DNA of 64,000 bases from Dichetophora obliterata (Eukaryota; Arthropoda; Insecta; Diptera; Sciomyzidae): positions 178,843,361 to 178,907,360 of the forward strand of contig OY986436.1 of the NCBI GenBank assembly GCA_963920525.1, written 5' to 3'. Of this stretch, positions 43,163 to 54,644 are shown piece after piece. A program made the translations under genes and the position numbers. Each line of letters begins with the position of its first letter. Position 1 is the stretch's first letter. The notes beneath the pieces are model-generated. The model made no database searches. It was not told the origin of the DNA and worked only from the letters and a program-made list of their open reading frames with translations.

Positions 43163-45206
43163 AGCAAACAATGTTCTGAAATAACTTTATAAGATGAGAT
43201 ATGGCTAAAAAAACAAAAAAGGAGATGCATCGCTGGACACACGAATCGAAGTATTTTCGCATTTTCATACGTTTGATAATGTAATGGGTTTTTTAATAAA
43301 AAAATTTTTAAATTCAAACATTTTAAATACCTAAAAAAAATGTTAACAAAAAAAATAATATTCCCACCAGTAAATTTTATTACCTTACATTATTATTTTG
43401 CATTAATTTTTAATTATTTTTGTAAATGTTAATCAGATTATTGTGTTTTAATATTTAAAATATCAAACGCATTTTATAGAGATGTTATGTCATCGATATT
43501 TCTCGCAAATATTACATCAATGGTTGTCCTAATCGTGGTGTGCAAATATTTGGATCGCTTATCATTCCCCAATTATATTTATCAAGACAATTTTTGGTTT
43601 TTTTTTATATATTAAAAGTATAATCTTTCTGACGTTATTTTCACTTCTACAACCATTTTAGTAGATGACGAGCCACAGTGTCTTATCTACATTCATTCTC
43701 TTTATACTCATTTATCTCGAAACTACTTTTTTCGGCATGGTAGGAAAACAAAAATTATTCAGCCGAATCATCTGAAATTTAAATATGCTCTTCATAACAT
43801 CAGTGGCTATCGCTGGAACTAGAATCAAAGTTTTATTGAAAAAACAGCGTATATTTTACACTTAATAAATGGTAAAAACAAGCTGTTTTAGGAACTTAAT
43901 TTTCAATAGCGTGTCATTCTTTCAATTTTTCATATCTTTTTCGAGTGCACTAGAGTGGACCATGAAAGAAAAAAAAATTGTTTAATATTTTCATTTGCAA
44001 TTCCATTTGAAATAAGGAAACAGTTAAGATTTTTTTGTTTTTTCCAAAAAATTTTCAGTTTAATAAGGTTATCACCTCAAATTACTTGAATAACTCAGGG
44101 GGACAAAACTTTAATTTTTGGATTTTCCCAGCAATATTTGTATTATTTTCGACTAATCTTGGTGCGCTGATTTCATCATCATCATGTAATTCATTGTCAA
44201 TTGCAACAGTTTGAGCCCTTGGGGAGGTCTTTTTTAAATAAGGTCCAATCTATAGTGCACTCATAGTGCTTAATAATATTTTTGGTTTTTATTTTTCAGA
44301 TAAATAGAAAAGTCAAACCATTTGAACAAAATCAACAATTTTTTAAATTAAAAAAGTATTTTTTATGATGAATGAGTGCTACAATATACCTTAAAAGTTT
44401 AAATATCGTTGTTCAATATCTTAACTTTTTGAAAAAATCCTAAAATACCTTAAATTTTCGAGCGCTAGACCACCGCTCTTGCCTAAAGTGCCTATGAACA
44501 TTTATATATGAATTCGCAATTAAAATTGACATTTACAACATTTGGCATCTTGTGATAATTTTCAACTTATGGCGAAAGCTGTTTGCCGTTTGACGTTTTG
44601 CAAAAAAACCCATTCAGCAGAAAGTATCACTACCTGAGCACTTTTTCGGCAGGAATGCGGCCATTGTATCGAATTGGACTTCGCCCATTCTATTCGCCAT
44701 TTTTTCTTAGTATAAATGGGTGCGTTCAGAAGGCACAAAATTTACTAAACATGTTGAGTCTTGAATCAGTATTAGTTTCCGCTTCTTTGTGTACCTGCTG
44801 AATGGTTTGTTACATTTTATGTCAGCGCAGTGAAAGAAATAAAATAAAATAACAAATAATCAATAAAACATCGTTCAACAGTTGAGCAACTGTTTCATAT
44901 TCTGAACGCATCGAATCTAACACAGTTAAATCTAAGAAGTTTCGTGGAGTTTTGTGGATTTGTCGAAATTCAACTCAACTCGTGTTTCAATGGTAAGTTA
45001 ATCCCGAGTCAGCCTCGATTTAACTCGCCATGGAAACGTAGTATTTTATCGATAATTGTGATCTGCTGCAATATAGCTTCACGCATTCACAATAGAATAT
45101 GTTGGGCAGCTAAAGAACAATCCCTTTAATAAATTCCTGTCATCTACTGCAACATAGCTTCAGTTAATACTTAATATTTAGTGAATCACATCAATATTGA
45201 TATGAA
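43163..45206. other. Two kilobases without recognised features
   Basis: The longest frame (44583-44801, 72 codons) has no recognisable domain and no splice context I would defend. Confidence 0.45.
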
Positions 45207-45275
45207 GGGTTTTGGTGTAGTGGTTAGTGTGTGGAACTCTCGATCGAGAGGGTGCGAGTTCGATTCTCACTGCTT
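45207..45275 (+). repeat. tRNA-like sequence, probable SINE head
   Basis: A pol III A-box-like TGGTGTAGTGGTTAGTG and a B-box-like GTTCGATTC stand at tRNA spacing. The anticodon arm does not fold properly (a CTCTCGATCGAGAG palindrome sits there) and no acceptor pairing is clear. It is therefore a SINE head or tRNA relic rather than a working tRNA. Confidence 0.5.
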
Positions 45276-45686
45276 ACTTGCAGAAAATATTTTTAATTTT
45301 ATATACTCTTGTTGTAATAAAGGCAAGTAAAATAACAACAATTCTAAGAAAAAGGTGTATGGAAAAAAGTGTCGTTTTTCAGATTTCACTCAAGCAAATC
45401 ACAAAACGAGGCGTAAAAAGCTTCGCTTCAATAAAGAGTCAGAAATTTTGGTGAATGAAAAATGGAGAGTAGCTCAAACACTCCATATGTGACACGTTCT
45501 TGAAGATAAAGTAATTCAAGAGTGGCCAAAACAACAATTTGGAGCCTTATTTGTGAGTTTAATAGAGAAATATATGATATAAATTGCTGCTTAGTCTGTT
45601 AGATAACTCTCTATCAAAGGTGTTTGATAGCAGTGCGGCCCGTTTTGAAAAGTATGTTTCAAGAAAAACGCGTTTAAAGATACTCT

Positions 45687-45790
45687 GGGGCCGAATTACA
45701 GCATCCGTAATCGAGCAAAATTACAAAGGGCACAAGTACCTATCAAGCTTGTACAATTTTGCTCGATCACGGATGCTGTAATTCGGCCCC
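45687..45790. repeat. 104-bp foldback MITE
   Basis: The ends are GGGGCCGAATTACAGCATCC and its exact complement, with about 40-bp arms that continue through GATCGAGCAAAATT. No target duplication was identified. Confidence 0.7.
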
Positions 45791-46339
45791 TGGTTAGAGT
45801 TGAAGTTATTCTGGCGCACCGGGTTTAAAGTGTTGTAGAATCTGTATTATAAGTAAGATTGATATGAAATTTTTTATACATATTCTTGAATAGTTTTACA
45901 ACAATAATCAATTAAGAAAATTCCTTAAAATTGGTGCGTATGTATTTTTTACCATCGCGGCTGAACCACTTAAGCTATCCACCTTATATTCCTGCCATAT
46001 TTTTGCGTGGTGTTCCGTATTTTTGTTTTTGTTAAACCCTTCTTGGTGGTCGATTTATTTAACTATTATTAATTTATTACTTTTTTGAGATAAATTTTTG
46101 TATGAAAACATATAAACTTTTTTTAGGTTGAATTGGGTTCGAGGATTTCATTTCTGGCATCAGTTGTGCTCTAGCTGTGCACGTTTTTATTCTGAAATAT
46201 TATGAAAAAAATTCCTAATGAAAAAATTCACAAAATTGAAAGTGTGATAGGGTTAACCCGAACCGAAAATCGGCCAGGCAACATTGGTTTTATACGTCCA
46301 TACAAATCGACACATTCTTGTATATTTTTTACGAGATTT

Positions 46340-46500
46340 TTGAAAACATGAGCCGTTCGGAGTCAACATAAGCCCCGTAGGTCCAGTTCTATATCCTGTG
46401 TGTACAAACATTTAATTACAAACACAACACAATTGATAATAAGAAGCTCGGTAAACGTACTTTTAAAAGCTGAAATGGCCAATTTGTTTATTCGTTCATA
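46340..46500 (+). repeat. SINE tail, diverged copy of 30709-31065
   Basis: It shares ACATAAGCC-like and ATGAGCCGTTCGGAGTC phrases, CACAACACAATTGAT and GCTGAAATGGCCA with the SINE at 30.8-30.97 kb. Confidence 0.55.
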
Positions 46501-46926
46501 GCCCTCTACACAAAAACATATCTAATACCACGTTCATACTACGGCATACATTACATAATTTGCTGTAAATTACTTCACTTAAATCAACTGCGTTCAAACT
46601 AGCTGTTCGTAATTTGTTTTGACAGTTCGTTGGCAACTCATATATTTGCTTATTTTGTGGCAAAAGTAAGTAAAGCAAAGAAAGTAAATATGCAATCGCA
46701 AGACATTAAAGTGAATTTAAACATTTTTTGTTTTATATAGCATGTCCGACCAGGAAAAAGTGATGTTACCACTATTTTCAATTTTTATATATATATATAC
46801 TGTCCCACTATGTACTTAAAATAAAAAAAAACAAATCAAAAGTTCCATAGTTGCTTTTAAATTTTCAAAATTCTATACTGTAACATGTTGGTTATCTTAT
46901 TGCCTTTCCAACGAGATTTAATATGG

Positions 46927-47561
46927 TTAATGTTGAACGAAATGGGAGCACTTTGTATGACAGCAGAAATATATATGGGAATCAGTGCACATAACTTCGA
47001 GCGTTTGTTTAAGCTCACATCCTGCACGTACTCTTTAAATTTTCCCGGTTGTGACAAGTCAATAACCTTTGATGTAGAACGACACACTTGTGTTAGTCCC
47101 AGCTGGCCAGCATCAAATACACCCCCTAGTTGAGGCCACAACGACGAAAATTCTTCAACATTCAGACTAATTGGTTCGCTGAACGATTTGCGATAGTCAG
47201 AGCTAATGGATGCTCATAGCACAGCTGATGAATGGATTAGAATTTGGGAATACGAATACCAATTTTTCTAGTACTTGGATTGAGGACGATTGCTTAAGTT
47301 ATGTGAACGTTCGATAACTATCGTTCTGGATCCCGGCAGCAAACGTTTCAAAAACGCATCGTTTATATGCTCAGCTTTACCATAGTAACGAAGAGCAGCC
47401 AAGGCTTTCACGCAAATTGCCACTGGTTTATGACAGTCTTGTCCTTTGATTTCATACAACTTTTGTATGGCCTTCTCATTGTTGGCATTGCAGGCTAGAC
47501 CATACACAGTGTCGGTTGGTAGAGCTATAACTTCGCCCAATTGTAAGCAACTTCGTGCTTG
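46927..47561 (-). pseudogene. YRDC: YRDC (threonylcarbamoyl-AMP synthase) pseudogene
   Basis: The minus strand reads GEVIALPTDTVYGLACNANN, KPVAICVKALAALRYYG and LLPGSRTIVIERS. Another frame continues LNPSTRKIGIRIPKF, then PLALTIANRSA, then SLNVEEFSSLWPQLGGVFDA and SKVIDLSQPGKFK, then RVRAGCELKQTLEV. Together these cover the YrdC/Sua5 domain, which makes threonylcarbamoyl-AMP for tRNA t6A37. At least three frameshifts and a stop inside PKF*S inactivate it. No intron interrupts it. Its 5' side is joined directly to the POLR3K remnant. Confidence 0.85.
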
Positions 47562-47916
47562 ATTACAGCATTTTTAAAATGTGGTCATAGGTTCATCAGC
47601 AGGGCGAGTTTGCATTTGCATAAAATAAGTATGTTTTTGTGAGCACAAGCCGGACAATCAGCATCAGTTGAATCTACGATCTCCCAAGCAGCTGCACCGC
47701 CCATAACATGATCCACTTCCTATAACATTGCAGGAATAATAATAATATTTAGTCTCAAACACTTGGATCACTACTCACCTTTAGCCGTAAGGTACGTGTT
47801 GAAATGTTTTAATTGATGTTGCAAATTTAAGGACATGTATTGCATGAAAAGCGATGACCTGTTGTATCTTCCTCTACCATTAAAATATTACCGCAAGTCG
47901 GACAGAACAGCAAAAT
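47562..47916 (-). pseudogene. POLR3K: POLR3K (RNA polymerase III subunit, RPC10/C11) pseudogene
   Basis: Exon 1 (47916-47779) reads LLFCPTCGNILMVEEDTTGH and RFSCNTCP, the N-terminal zinc ribbon. A 59-bp intron (47778-47720, GTGAGT...TTATAG) follows. Exon 2 gives EVDHVMGGAAAWEIVDSTDA and CPACAH and, after a frameshift, TYFMQMQTRPADEPMTTF and KCCN. This covers the subunit except the last nine or so residues with the final zinc ligands. Damage: the initiator ATG is ATT, two TAA stops lie in exon 1, one frameshift lies in exon 2, and the C-terminus is replaced by YRDC sequence. Retention of the intron rules out a simple retrocopy. Confidence 0.88.
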
Positions 47917-48237
47917 ATTTTTGTGAACTTTGAGTTTTGGTTATTTACAAAAATGACAGCTTGTGATGCGATTTCATCGATTATTTATCGAAAAAACTAG
48001 TGCTGACACCGATTGCATCTTAATTTAAATGGTAATTTATGATAAATTACTTATTTTCGAAGTAATTTCATTGACATTTTTTCCACGGCGAAATTACTTA
48101 ATTTGGACATGATTTATGCATAAATTAAGAATGAGCCGTAAATTACGATAGTGAGAACATGGTATAAGTCACTGATGTCACTAATAACCCAGTGGTGATT
48201 GCATAACATGTAATGTCACCAATTATTTCCTGAATAC

Positions 48238-48335
48238 AATGTAGCTGCGAGGCCTGCAACGCCTGTATACAATTCTGAATTAAATTTGTTCGCACATGGC
48301 CGCTAAAACACTAATAACATCTACCTTACACAGTA
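48238..48335 (+). repeat. Dispersed repeat, second copy of 28590-28682
   Basis: It shares CAATGTAGCTGCGAG and the ATTCTGAATT and TAACATCTAC phrases in the same order. The stretch 48336-49711 holds no gene I can support; 48565-48600 contains a small hairpin around TTTAGCCAGAAAAT. Confidence 0.5.
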
Positions 48336-49714
48336 AGCGACGATGAGAGTAGTTTTTCACAAGATAGGATAAAACAAAAACTGAAGCACAAAATTAGAGA
48401 GAACTAAAATAAATTGAACGAAAACTCTCTCTATGCCAAAAATACAACGAAAACGAAAGAGAACGCATCAAAAGAAGCAAACAAAAAATATATGCAAGTC
48501 AGTGTTGGAAATTTAGTCATTTTCTGGCTAGATTTAAACATTTTTAAAAATGTTTAGCCAGAAAATTTTAAAAATACTATTAGCTTTAAGTTTAGTCATT
48601 TTTGCAAAGTATTTTGCCATATTTAAGCCTTCTTAAACTCTTTTTTTTAATATATATATTATGCATTTTAAAAGTGTGAAAAAAAGTTTAACGCCACTTA
48701 TATATGTTTAGATGATGTCAACATGAATCCATGAATCCATAAAAAACATGGCTGGAATCCATAAAAAGTGGGCATTTGCTCCGACTCCACTTCTTAAGTA
48801 AAAAATTCATAAACTCCCTTGATTTTAGCAAATGTTTACTTTTTATGCATTCCACCCAATGACAAACTATTTTTCGAATTTTACAACCATGTACAATAAA
48901 GTAAATGCAACTCTATGGTCATAATTAAAATTGTTGAATTGTACTTAGGTAATGGTTTCATTTCCATGTATTAACGGTTGCTAAAAATGTCCAAAAAATA
49001 TAAAAAAACTTTAAAGCATTGGTTCGTGTACATTAAACTGACAAAACTAAGGAATCAATTCGTTTGGAAAAATTTCAAAGTTTGCATTGGAGCTTTTATC
49101 CCTTCCGAGGTCAAATGCAGATATGGAATGAAGTTTCAGTCAGCTAAATCAACTGAGAATGGATTCCGGTGACGCAACAAATATGGTCACAACTACGATG
49201 CTACGCATCCTTATATTATAAAAATTAGTCCAAATGCAATATATGAAGACAGCAACGAAAACTAGATAAATATATTATAAAGCAAATATGATTTGTTTAT
49301 TTAACTTGTAGTTCATACTATATAAATATTTGCTTTATATTCAAGTACAGATTAAAATAGATATTATAATATTGTTGTCTTTAAATTTAGTTATTTTTAG
49401 CCATTTCTTTGGAAATTTTTAACCAGTCTTTTCCATTGAGAGCTGGCAACCTGATGTGAATAAGACATGAACGAATTAAATACCTTTTATCGAGCATTTC
49501 TAAATTAGTGTCTAATAAAAGTAGTTATTTTATACATAAAACTTTGTTCTGGTTTAAGCATAAAGATTAAAAATTTCAACAAATACACTTCACTGCAAAA
49601 CTTCCTGTCAGAAAACACGATGTTGCTACACAGACGAATAAATTCAAACTGTTGTTTGAACAATGAAAAGAAAATAATGCTAGCACGGACAAGAAGTGAG
49701 CACAAACAAGATTA

Positions 49715-49855
49715 TCTGCATTATTCTGTATCACGAAGAAGCACACCAACAATGAGAAAGACACGAGAAGCAATACTTTCTTCCATACAAAATTGTATTG
49801 CTTCTCGTGTCTTTCTCATCGTTGGTGTGCTTGTTCGTGATACAGAATAATGCAC
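49715..49855. repeat. Hairpin MITE A, TTA duplication
   Basis: TTA at 49712-49714 and 49856-49858. Arms of about 61 nt, sharing GAGAAAGACACGAGAAGCAA and GCATTATTCTGTATCACGAA, differ at only a few positions. The loop is about 20 nt. Confidence 0.8.
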
Positions 49856-49858
49856 TTA

Positions 49859-49998
49859 GGGCATTAATCTGTATCACGAAGCAGCACACCAACGACAAGC
49901 AAGACACGAGAAGCAATACTTTTTTCTATACGAAATTCTATTGCTTCTCGTGTCTTGCTTGTCGTTGGTGTGCTGCTTCGTGATACAGATTAATGCCC
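49859..49998. repeat. Hairpin MITE B, adjacent to A and sharing its TTA
   Basis: TTA at 49856-49858 (also the right duplication of MITE A) and 49999-50001. The arms of about 60 nt look perfectly complementary, starting GGGCATTAATCTGTATCACG and ending CACGAGAAGCAATA. This is the youngest-looking copy of the family. Confidence 0.82.
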
Positions 49999-50332
49999 TT
50001 AGTTTCTACTTACAGTTCTGCATTACAATGCCATCACCGACAAATTTTTACAGGCGGGAATAGTAATGGTGTTTTCATATAAATATCTACTCAAAGCAAA
50101 TAGAGAGGGATGCTTTCATATAACGAACTTATTTTTAAGCCAAGAAGTATGCAATCATTTTCAACAATTTTTTTCGTTCACCAAAAACCGAACGATGAAC
50201 TACGAAATTGTAAATAATTAACAAAAATAACATTAAAGTATGACAGAAGTTATGCATGCAAATGCATTATGAAACAGCAAAACCATAACTAAGTACAGGC
50301 GGCCATAAAAGCAAGCAGTAAAAGGTTGACAG

Positions 50333-51475
50333 CCGTGTTTGACATTTATGTGCATAACGAAAGTGTAAACAAATTGTCTGGAAAGTGCGAACTGCTGGTC
50401 ATTTCAACTTAAAATATATTAAAAACTCTTTTTTGCACTCTTTTTGGTTTTAGTTCATTTCTTGCCTTCGACTAACTACTAAATAATTAGTCAGCTAAGT
50501 TAAGATGTTGCGCATGCGCCACAGTGCACGACAAGTGAAACTCTTTTGAGATGCTGTAAGACGAAGGGCGTTATTCGCTTGACATGCCACAAATATTGTC
50601 AACCAAGCGGCAAGTAAAGCGGCAACAATATGTTAACAAATTGTTTGTCGAAAACCAATGCGATTGCATAATAAATATAAGAAACTAAGAGATATCGAAG
50701 AGAAAATGCATTGTGTAACTGTTTTGTAATGAATATGCACAATATTTTAAAATGTAATTTTTGTTTCAGAAATAATTACTTTTTGCATATGCTATTAAAA
50801 AGTGAATGCATGACTGTAGGTAATAATTGCTAATAGTAATTGCAGATAGTAAAAGCGTGGTTGAATGTTTTAAGAAAATTTGTCAATACTTTTAATAAAG
50901 GCAATGAATTTTTCTTAGGTATAATTCAAAACATATCATAAAGTAAGCCCTATATCTTTTGTTTTAATGTTTCTATAGTTTTAAGGAAAAAATGTTAAGG
51001 GGTAGCCCCATTTGCGGAGCATAAATTTAAGTCATTTTCAAACGATCCATATACGATCTTAAAATACATATATTGAACACCTTTCAGTAATTTTTTTATT
51101 GAAAAAAATTTATTTTCGATAAAAAAATTATTTTAATTTTTATTTGTATTGTGTTACAAATGGCCGTAAAAATTGTGTTTTTGTTTTTGCGTCTTGTGGC
51201 GACGACCATTATGATGAACTGGATTATCTGAAACAAAAAATGTCTATAGATATAAATAGTTAAATAACAACATAAACTAGTATATTTATATTATAATTCT
51301 AAAAAAAATCGTGTTTGACATTTATGTGCATAACAAAAGTGTGAGTAAATTGTATGGAAAGTGCGAACTGCTGGTCATTTCAACTTTAAATATATTTTTT
51401 TTGCACTCTTTTTTTGGTTTTAGTTTATTTATTGCCTTCAACTAACTACTAAATAATTAGTCAGCTAAGTTAAGA
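50333..51475 (+). repeat. Direct repeat pair, ~170 bp (50333-50508 and 51310-51475)
   Basis: Both copies have TGTTTGACATTTATGTGCAT, AGTGCGAACTGCTGGTCATT and CTAAATAATTAGTCAGCTAA in order. The left copy continues into GCGCATGCGCC. The ~800 bp between holds no gene. They could be solo-type terminal repeats of a lost element or a local duplication of a promoter-like segment. Confidence 0.6.
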
Positions 51476-51876
51476 GTTAAGAATCTATCTAGTCTCTAAA
51501 TATAATTTATGGAAAACATTAAAATTCAAAATAAATAAAAAAATCGGTTGAGCAATGAAAAATGTTTCCCGATAAGCTTAAAGGCTGGGAGAAATATCGC
51601 CAAAAGTAAAATCGCCTTAACAATATAAATTTAAAATCATCCAAATGAAAGCAAACGCAAGAACGGGATGAAAAAGTTAAAAAAAATTCACCCAATTACA
51701 TAAAAAAGATGGCAAAAAGTTTTGAAAACGTGATCCAACAATAAAAAAGGAATGTGACAAAAAAAAATGCATAAAAATAATTGGAAAATTAAAAGATTGT
51801 ATGCGCTCTTTGAATTTTTATATATTTAAATGAAAATAAATGGAAATATATGAAGAAAGAAAAATTTTGTATCTTA

Positions 51877-52433
51877 TACTATGTTTCCATATACTCGAAA
51901 TCTTTCGATTTTGGAAAAGTGATTTCGAAGTGTTTCCATCGGGCATGTCATGACAGCTAGATTTCATTTTGCAATTAAGACTTCATTTAACAAATTTAAG
52001 AATGAGCAAATCGTAAAGGGCCAATTGCTTTGTTGCATTTCTTTTGCCATTTCCGGAGAACTTAAAATTGTTTCTCCCAAAATAATTTCTCACTGAAGCT
52101 CTGAAGCACCAAGCCTCTTTATTTTTATATTTCCTTTGATTTGCCTTTTTCATTCTTATTATTATTGTTATTGTTAGTTTTTTGTTAAATAATTTATCAG
52201 TTGTCATTACCAATTGTCAATATGAAAATTTTGACACAAGCTGAATAGTGCTGGTTAGTGATGTATAACTTTTGAGGGATGTTGCATTGCATTTTATGTG
52301 ATTTTGTATTAGATTTTGTTTAAATCACAAGATTTTAAAATCTTAAACCTGTATAAAGAACTCAGTTGATTTCAATATAGATTTTATGAAATCCCTTAAA
52401 ATCTCAAGATTTCGAGCAGGTGGAAACATAGTA
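51877..52433. repeat. MITE with TACTATGTTTCCA ends
   Basis: The ends share TTATACTATGTTTCCA and CTCGAAATC in inverted orientation. Flanks are TTA on the left and TAA on the right, so either the duplication has mutated or TA is the true target. Confidence 0.6.
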
Positions 52434-52454
52434 TAAGCATTTATAAAATGATAT

Positions 52455-53134
52455 CACGGAAAGAAAAAATCAAGCATTCTATGCTTGATTTGAAAAACTC
52501 CCTTTTCTTACTTCAAGTAAGAAAAGTTTGCTTGATTCAAGTAAACAATTTGCTGAAAACTAGAATAATTTGCTTGATTTGAGAAATTAAGCTTCTTCGA
52601 ATTGAGAAAAATTTGCTTGATTTAAGTAAACAGTTTACTGAAAATTAGAATAATTTGCTTGATTTGAGAAATTTATTTACCTAGTAATCTCATTGTCAGA
52701 AGGAGATGCACGAAAACAAAAAAAAATTTCGGAATATTATTTTTTGTATTATTGTCTGAAGTCTCTATGTCTTCTTTATGTCTTTATCTCTATGTCTTTT
52801 CACAATAAATTTTTTAAGTTGAGGTTATTTTATTTTTTCCCTCGTGCAATGTCACCTTAATTCAATAATATTTTTAATAACTTACTCGGCGTTTCCTTAA
52901 ATTAAGAAAATATTTTCTTGATTCAAGTCTTGTTCCAGGTTCTAGAATCAGGTATTTTATTCTTCTTTCAAGCAATCTTTAATTTTACCCAATTTTAGCA
53001 ATTAATGCCCTTTATACATTTTTTTTCTTAATTTTACTTTTTAATGCTTGATGTCAGCAATTGAGACTCAATTTTAAATTATCTTAAATCAAGCAAAGTA
53101 TTTGCTAAATATAAGAATATTATTTCTCTCCGTG
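52455..53134. repeat. Non-autonomous element with CACGGA(G/A)AGAAA ends
   Basis: The ends are CACGGAAAGAAAAAATCAAG and a complement beginning CACGGAGAGAAATAATATTC, flanked by AT. A tandem pair of ~84-bp units around TTGCTTGATTCAAGTAAAC lies at 52530-52675. A terminal copy of the same family ends at 58937. Confidence 0.55.
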
Positions 53135-53186
53135 ATAACAATTGCGAATGGTCGCGGCCGTCGCATATGCGATTTTTTCAATTTAA

Positions 53187-53878
53187 AGGCCTGTTTCCAG
53201 CTCTCAAGTAAAGCTTATTTTCATACATAAATCTGAAAAGTAATCGAAAAGTAATTTTTCCTTCTCAAAATTACTTGAAAGAGAATCCAGCTCGTAAGAA
53301 AAATTTTCTGTTCTTACTACTTTTTTTTCATTGAAAAGTGACAACGGTAACACTGTGAATGTCAAGAAATATATGCAAGTTATATTATTACTTCAAGTAA
53401 AATTTTGGCAACCAACATTCAAAGTTAAATAATTTTATTGATATCACTGATTAATTGATTTAAAATTAATAAAAGAATATTTTAGACATGCACATGAACA
53501 TTTCTACGGAGGGAGAAGAAGAAGCAGTCAATTTTGAGGGGCAGATGTCTTCCGAGAAGCGGTCGAAAGCTGTCCGGAAGAAGCGGTCTGCCAACATGTA
53601 AACAAAATGTAATAAAATGTAAACAAACGCTTTTCTCTATTACTTACCTTTGCAATTCAGCCATTACTCATTTAATGAATTATTTCAATATTTATTGCAA
53701 CAAATTTATTTCAATGTTTGATGAAAACAAATCAGCCTAAATTTTCAATACAAAGTGATACAATGCTGGAACTGTCAAAACTCTCGCCGTCAAAATTACT
53801 TGTCCACTACTTTTTTACACTCAAGAAACTTAAGTAACTTTTTCCTTGAGTAATTACTTGAGAGCTGGATAGAGACCT
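53187..53878. repeat. PIF/Harbinger-like MITE, 692 bp, TAA
   Basis: TAA on both sides (53184-53186 and 53879-53881). The ends share CCAGCTCTCAAGTAA. A 37-codon frame starting at 53489 (MHMNISTEGEEEAVNFEG) lies inside and ends at TAA. It may be coincidental or a captured exon fragment. Confidence 0.6.
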
Positions 53879-53881
53879 TAA

Positions 53882-54640
53882 AGATAAAACGATCAGCTAG
53901 AGACATTTGCATAAGTTTTTTGAAGAAAAATATATTGAAAGTTACAATAATTGGCGTGATCGGTCAACTGCCACTTCTACCTCCCATACAACTTGGAGGG
54001 TGAAGACGGCATTATATTAGGGTTTTGCATGCTAAAAAGGTCAACTATCACTTCTTAAGACCCAAACAATATAGACAAAATGTTACGTAACGAGTAAAAA
54101 CGGAAGTGTTTGGTTAAATAATTTCAATGTTGTTACCCAAAATAAGCAAACGCATCCTATCGAAACTGAACAAAACAGTTTGATGAGGCGTATTATTATC
54201 CCGTATTTTTATCTCTTGTTTCATTGTTGGTTAAAGCTTACTGTAGAAGCGAAAAGAAATCTTCCGTAAGAAATGCATTGTATTTCTGACAGCGAAAAGG
54301 TAGCGAAATTTTTTTTTTTCGTTGGTTAGTAACCGAAAAATTGTTCAATGCAGCCAAGGTCGCAACCATGATTGGAGAGTTAAAATGTCAAAATTTCGCT
54401 GTCTTTTATATGTCCGTGCATTTAATTGGAGTGGAAATTTGACATTCAACAATAATGTTCAACTAGCACATTCAACAAACAGGTTATAGTAAGTATGTGT
54501 TATTGTTGAGTATACACCAAAATTTCGCTTGTAGAATTAAATGCCTAAAAATTTTCGTTCCTACAGCATACCAACCTTAAGACTGTAAACATCCGTAGCG
54601 AGTGCAGGTGTTCGTCAAGTTGCGTCTTTTTGCTCTATTT
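53882..54640. other. No gene; possible degenerate inverted-repeat element at 54239-54572
   Basis: CTGTAGAAGCGAAAAGAAAT near 54241 and a complement near 54570 (CTGTAGGAACGAAAAT) are the only paired ends seen. No duplication is clear. Confidence 0.35.
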
Positions 54641-54644
54641 TTGT

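Larger units (their letters stand above)
46526..48164. mobile_element. Putative TAA-flanked element carrying a POLR3K-YRDC gene fragment
   Basis: TAA at 46523-46525 and 48165-48167. The ends are TACCACGTTCATACTA and TACCATGTTCTCACTA, about 14 of 19 matches. They resemble the TACTACGTT end of the MITE at 32103. Between them lie the two host-gene pseudogenes on the minus strand and no transposase. The short imperfect ends leave room for chance. Confidence 0.4.

Noticed and set aside
44583..44801. 72-codon frame starting MPFDVLQK
   Set aside because: No domain or splice signals; length is within chance expectation for the window.
45207..45275. Functional tRNA gene
   Set aside because: A and B boxes are present but the anticodon arm and acceptor stem do not fold; a SINE head or relic is more likely.
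46857..47540. A working YRDC gene
   Set aside because: At least three frameshifts and an in-frame stop break the domain, and its 5' end is fused to a broken POLR3K.
48510..49470. hAT-like element with CAGTGTTGG and CAGGTTGCCAG ends
   Set aside because: The end similarity is too short and no 8-bp duplication is visible.
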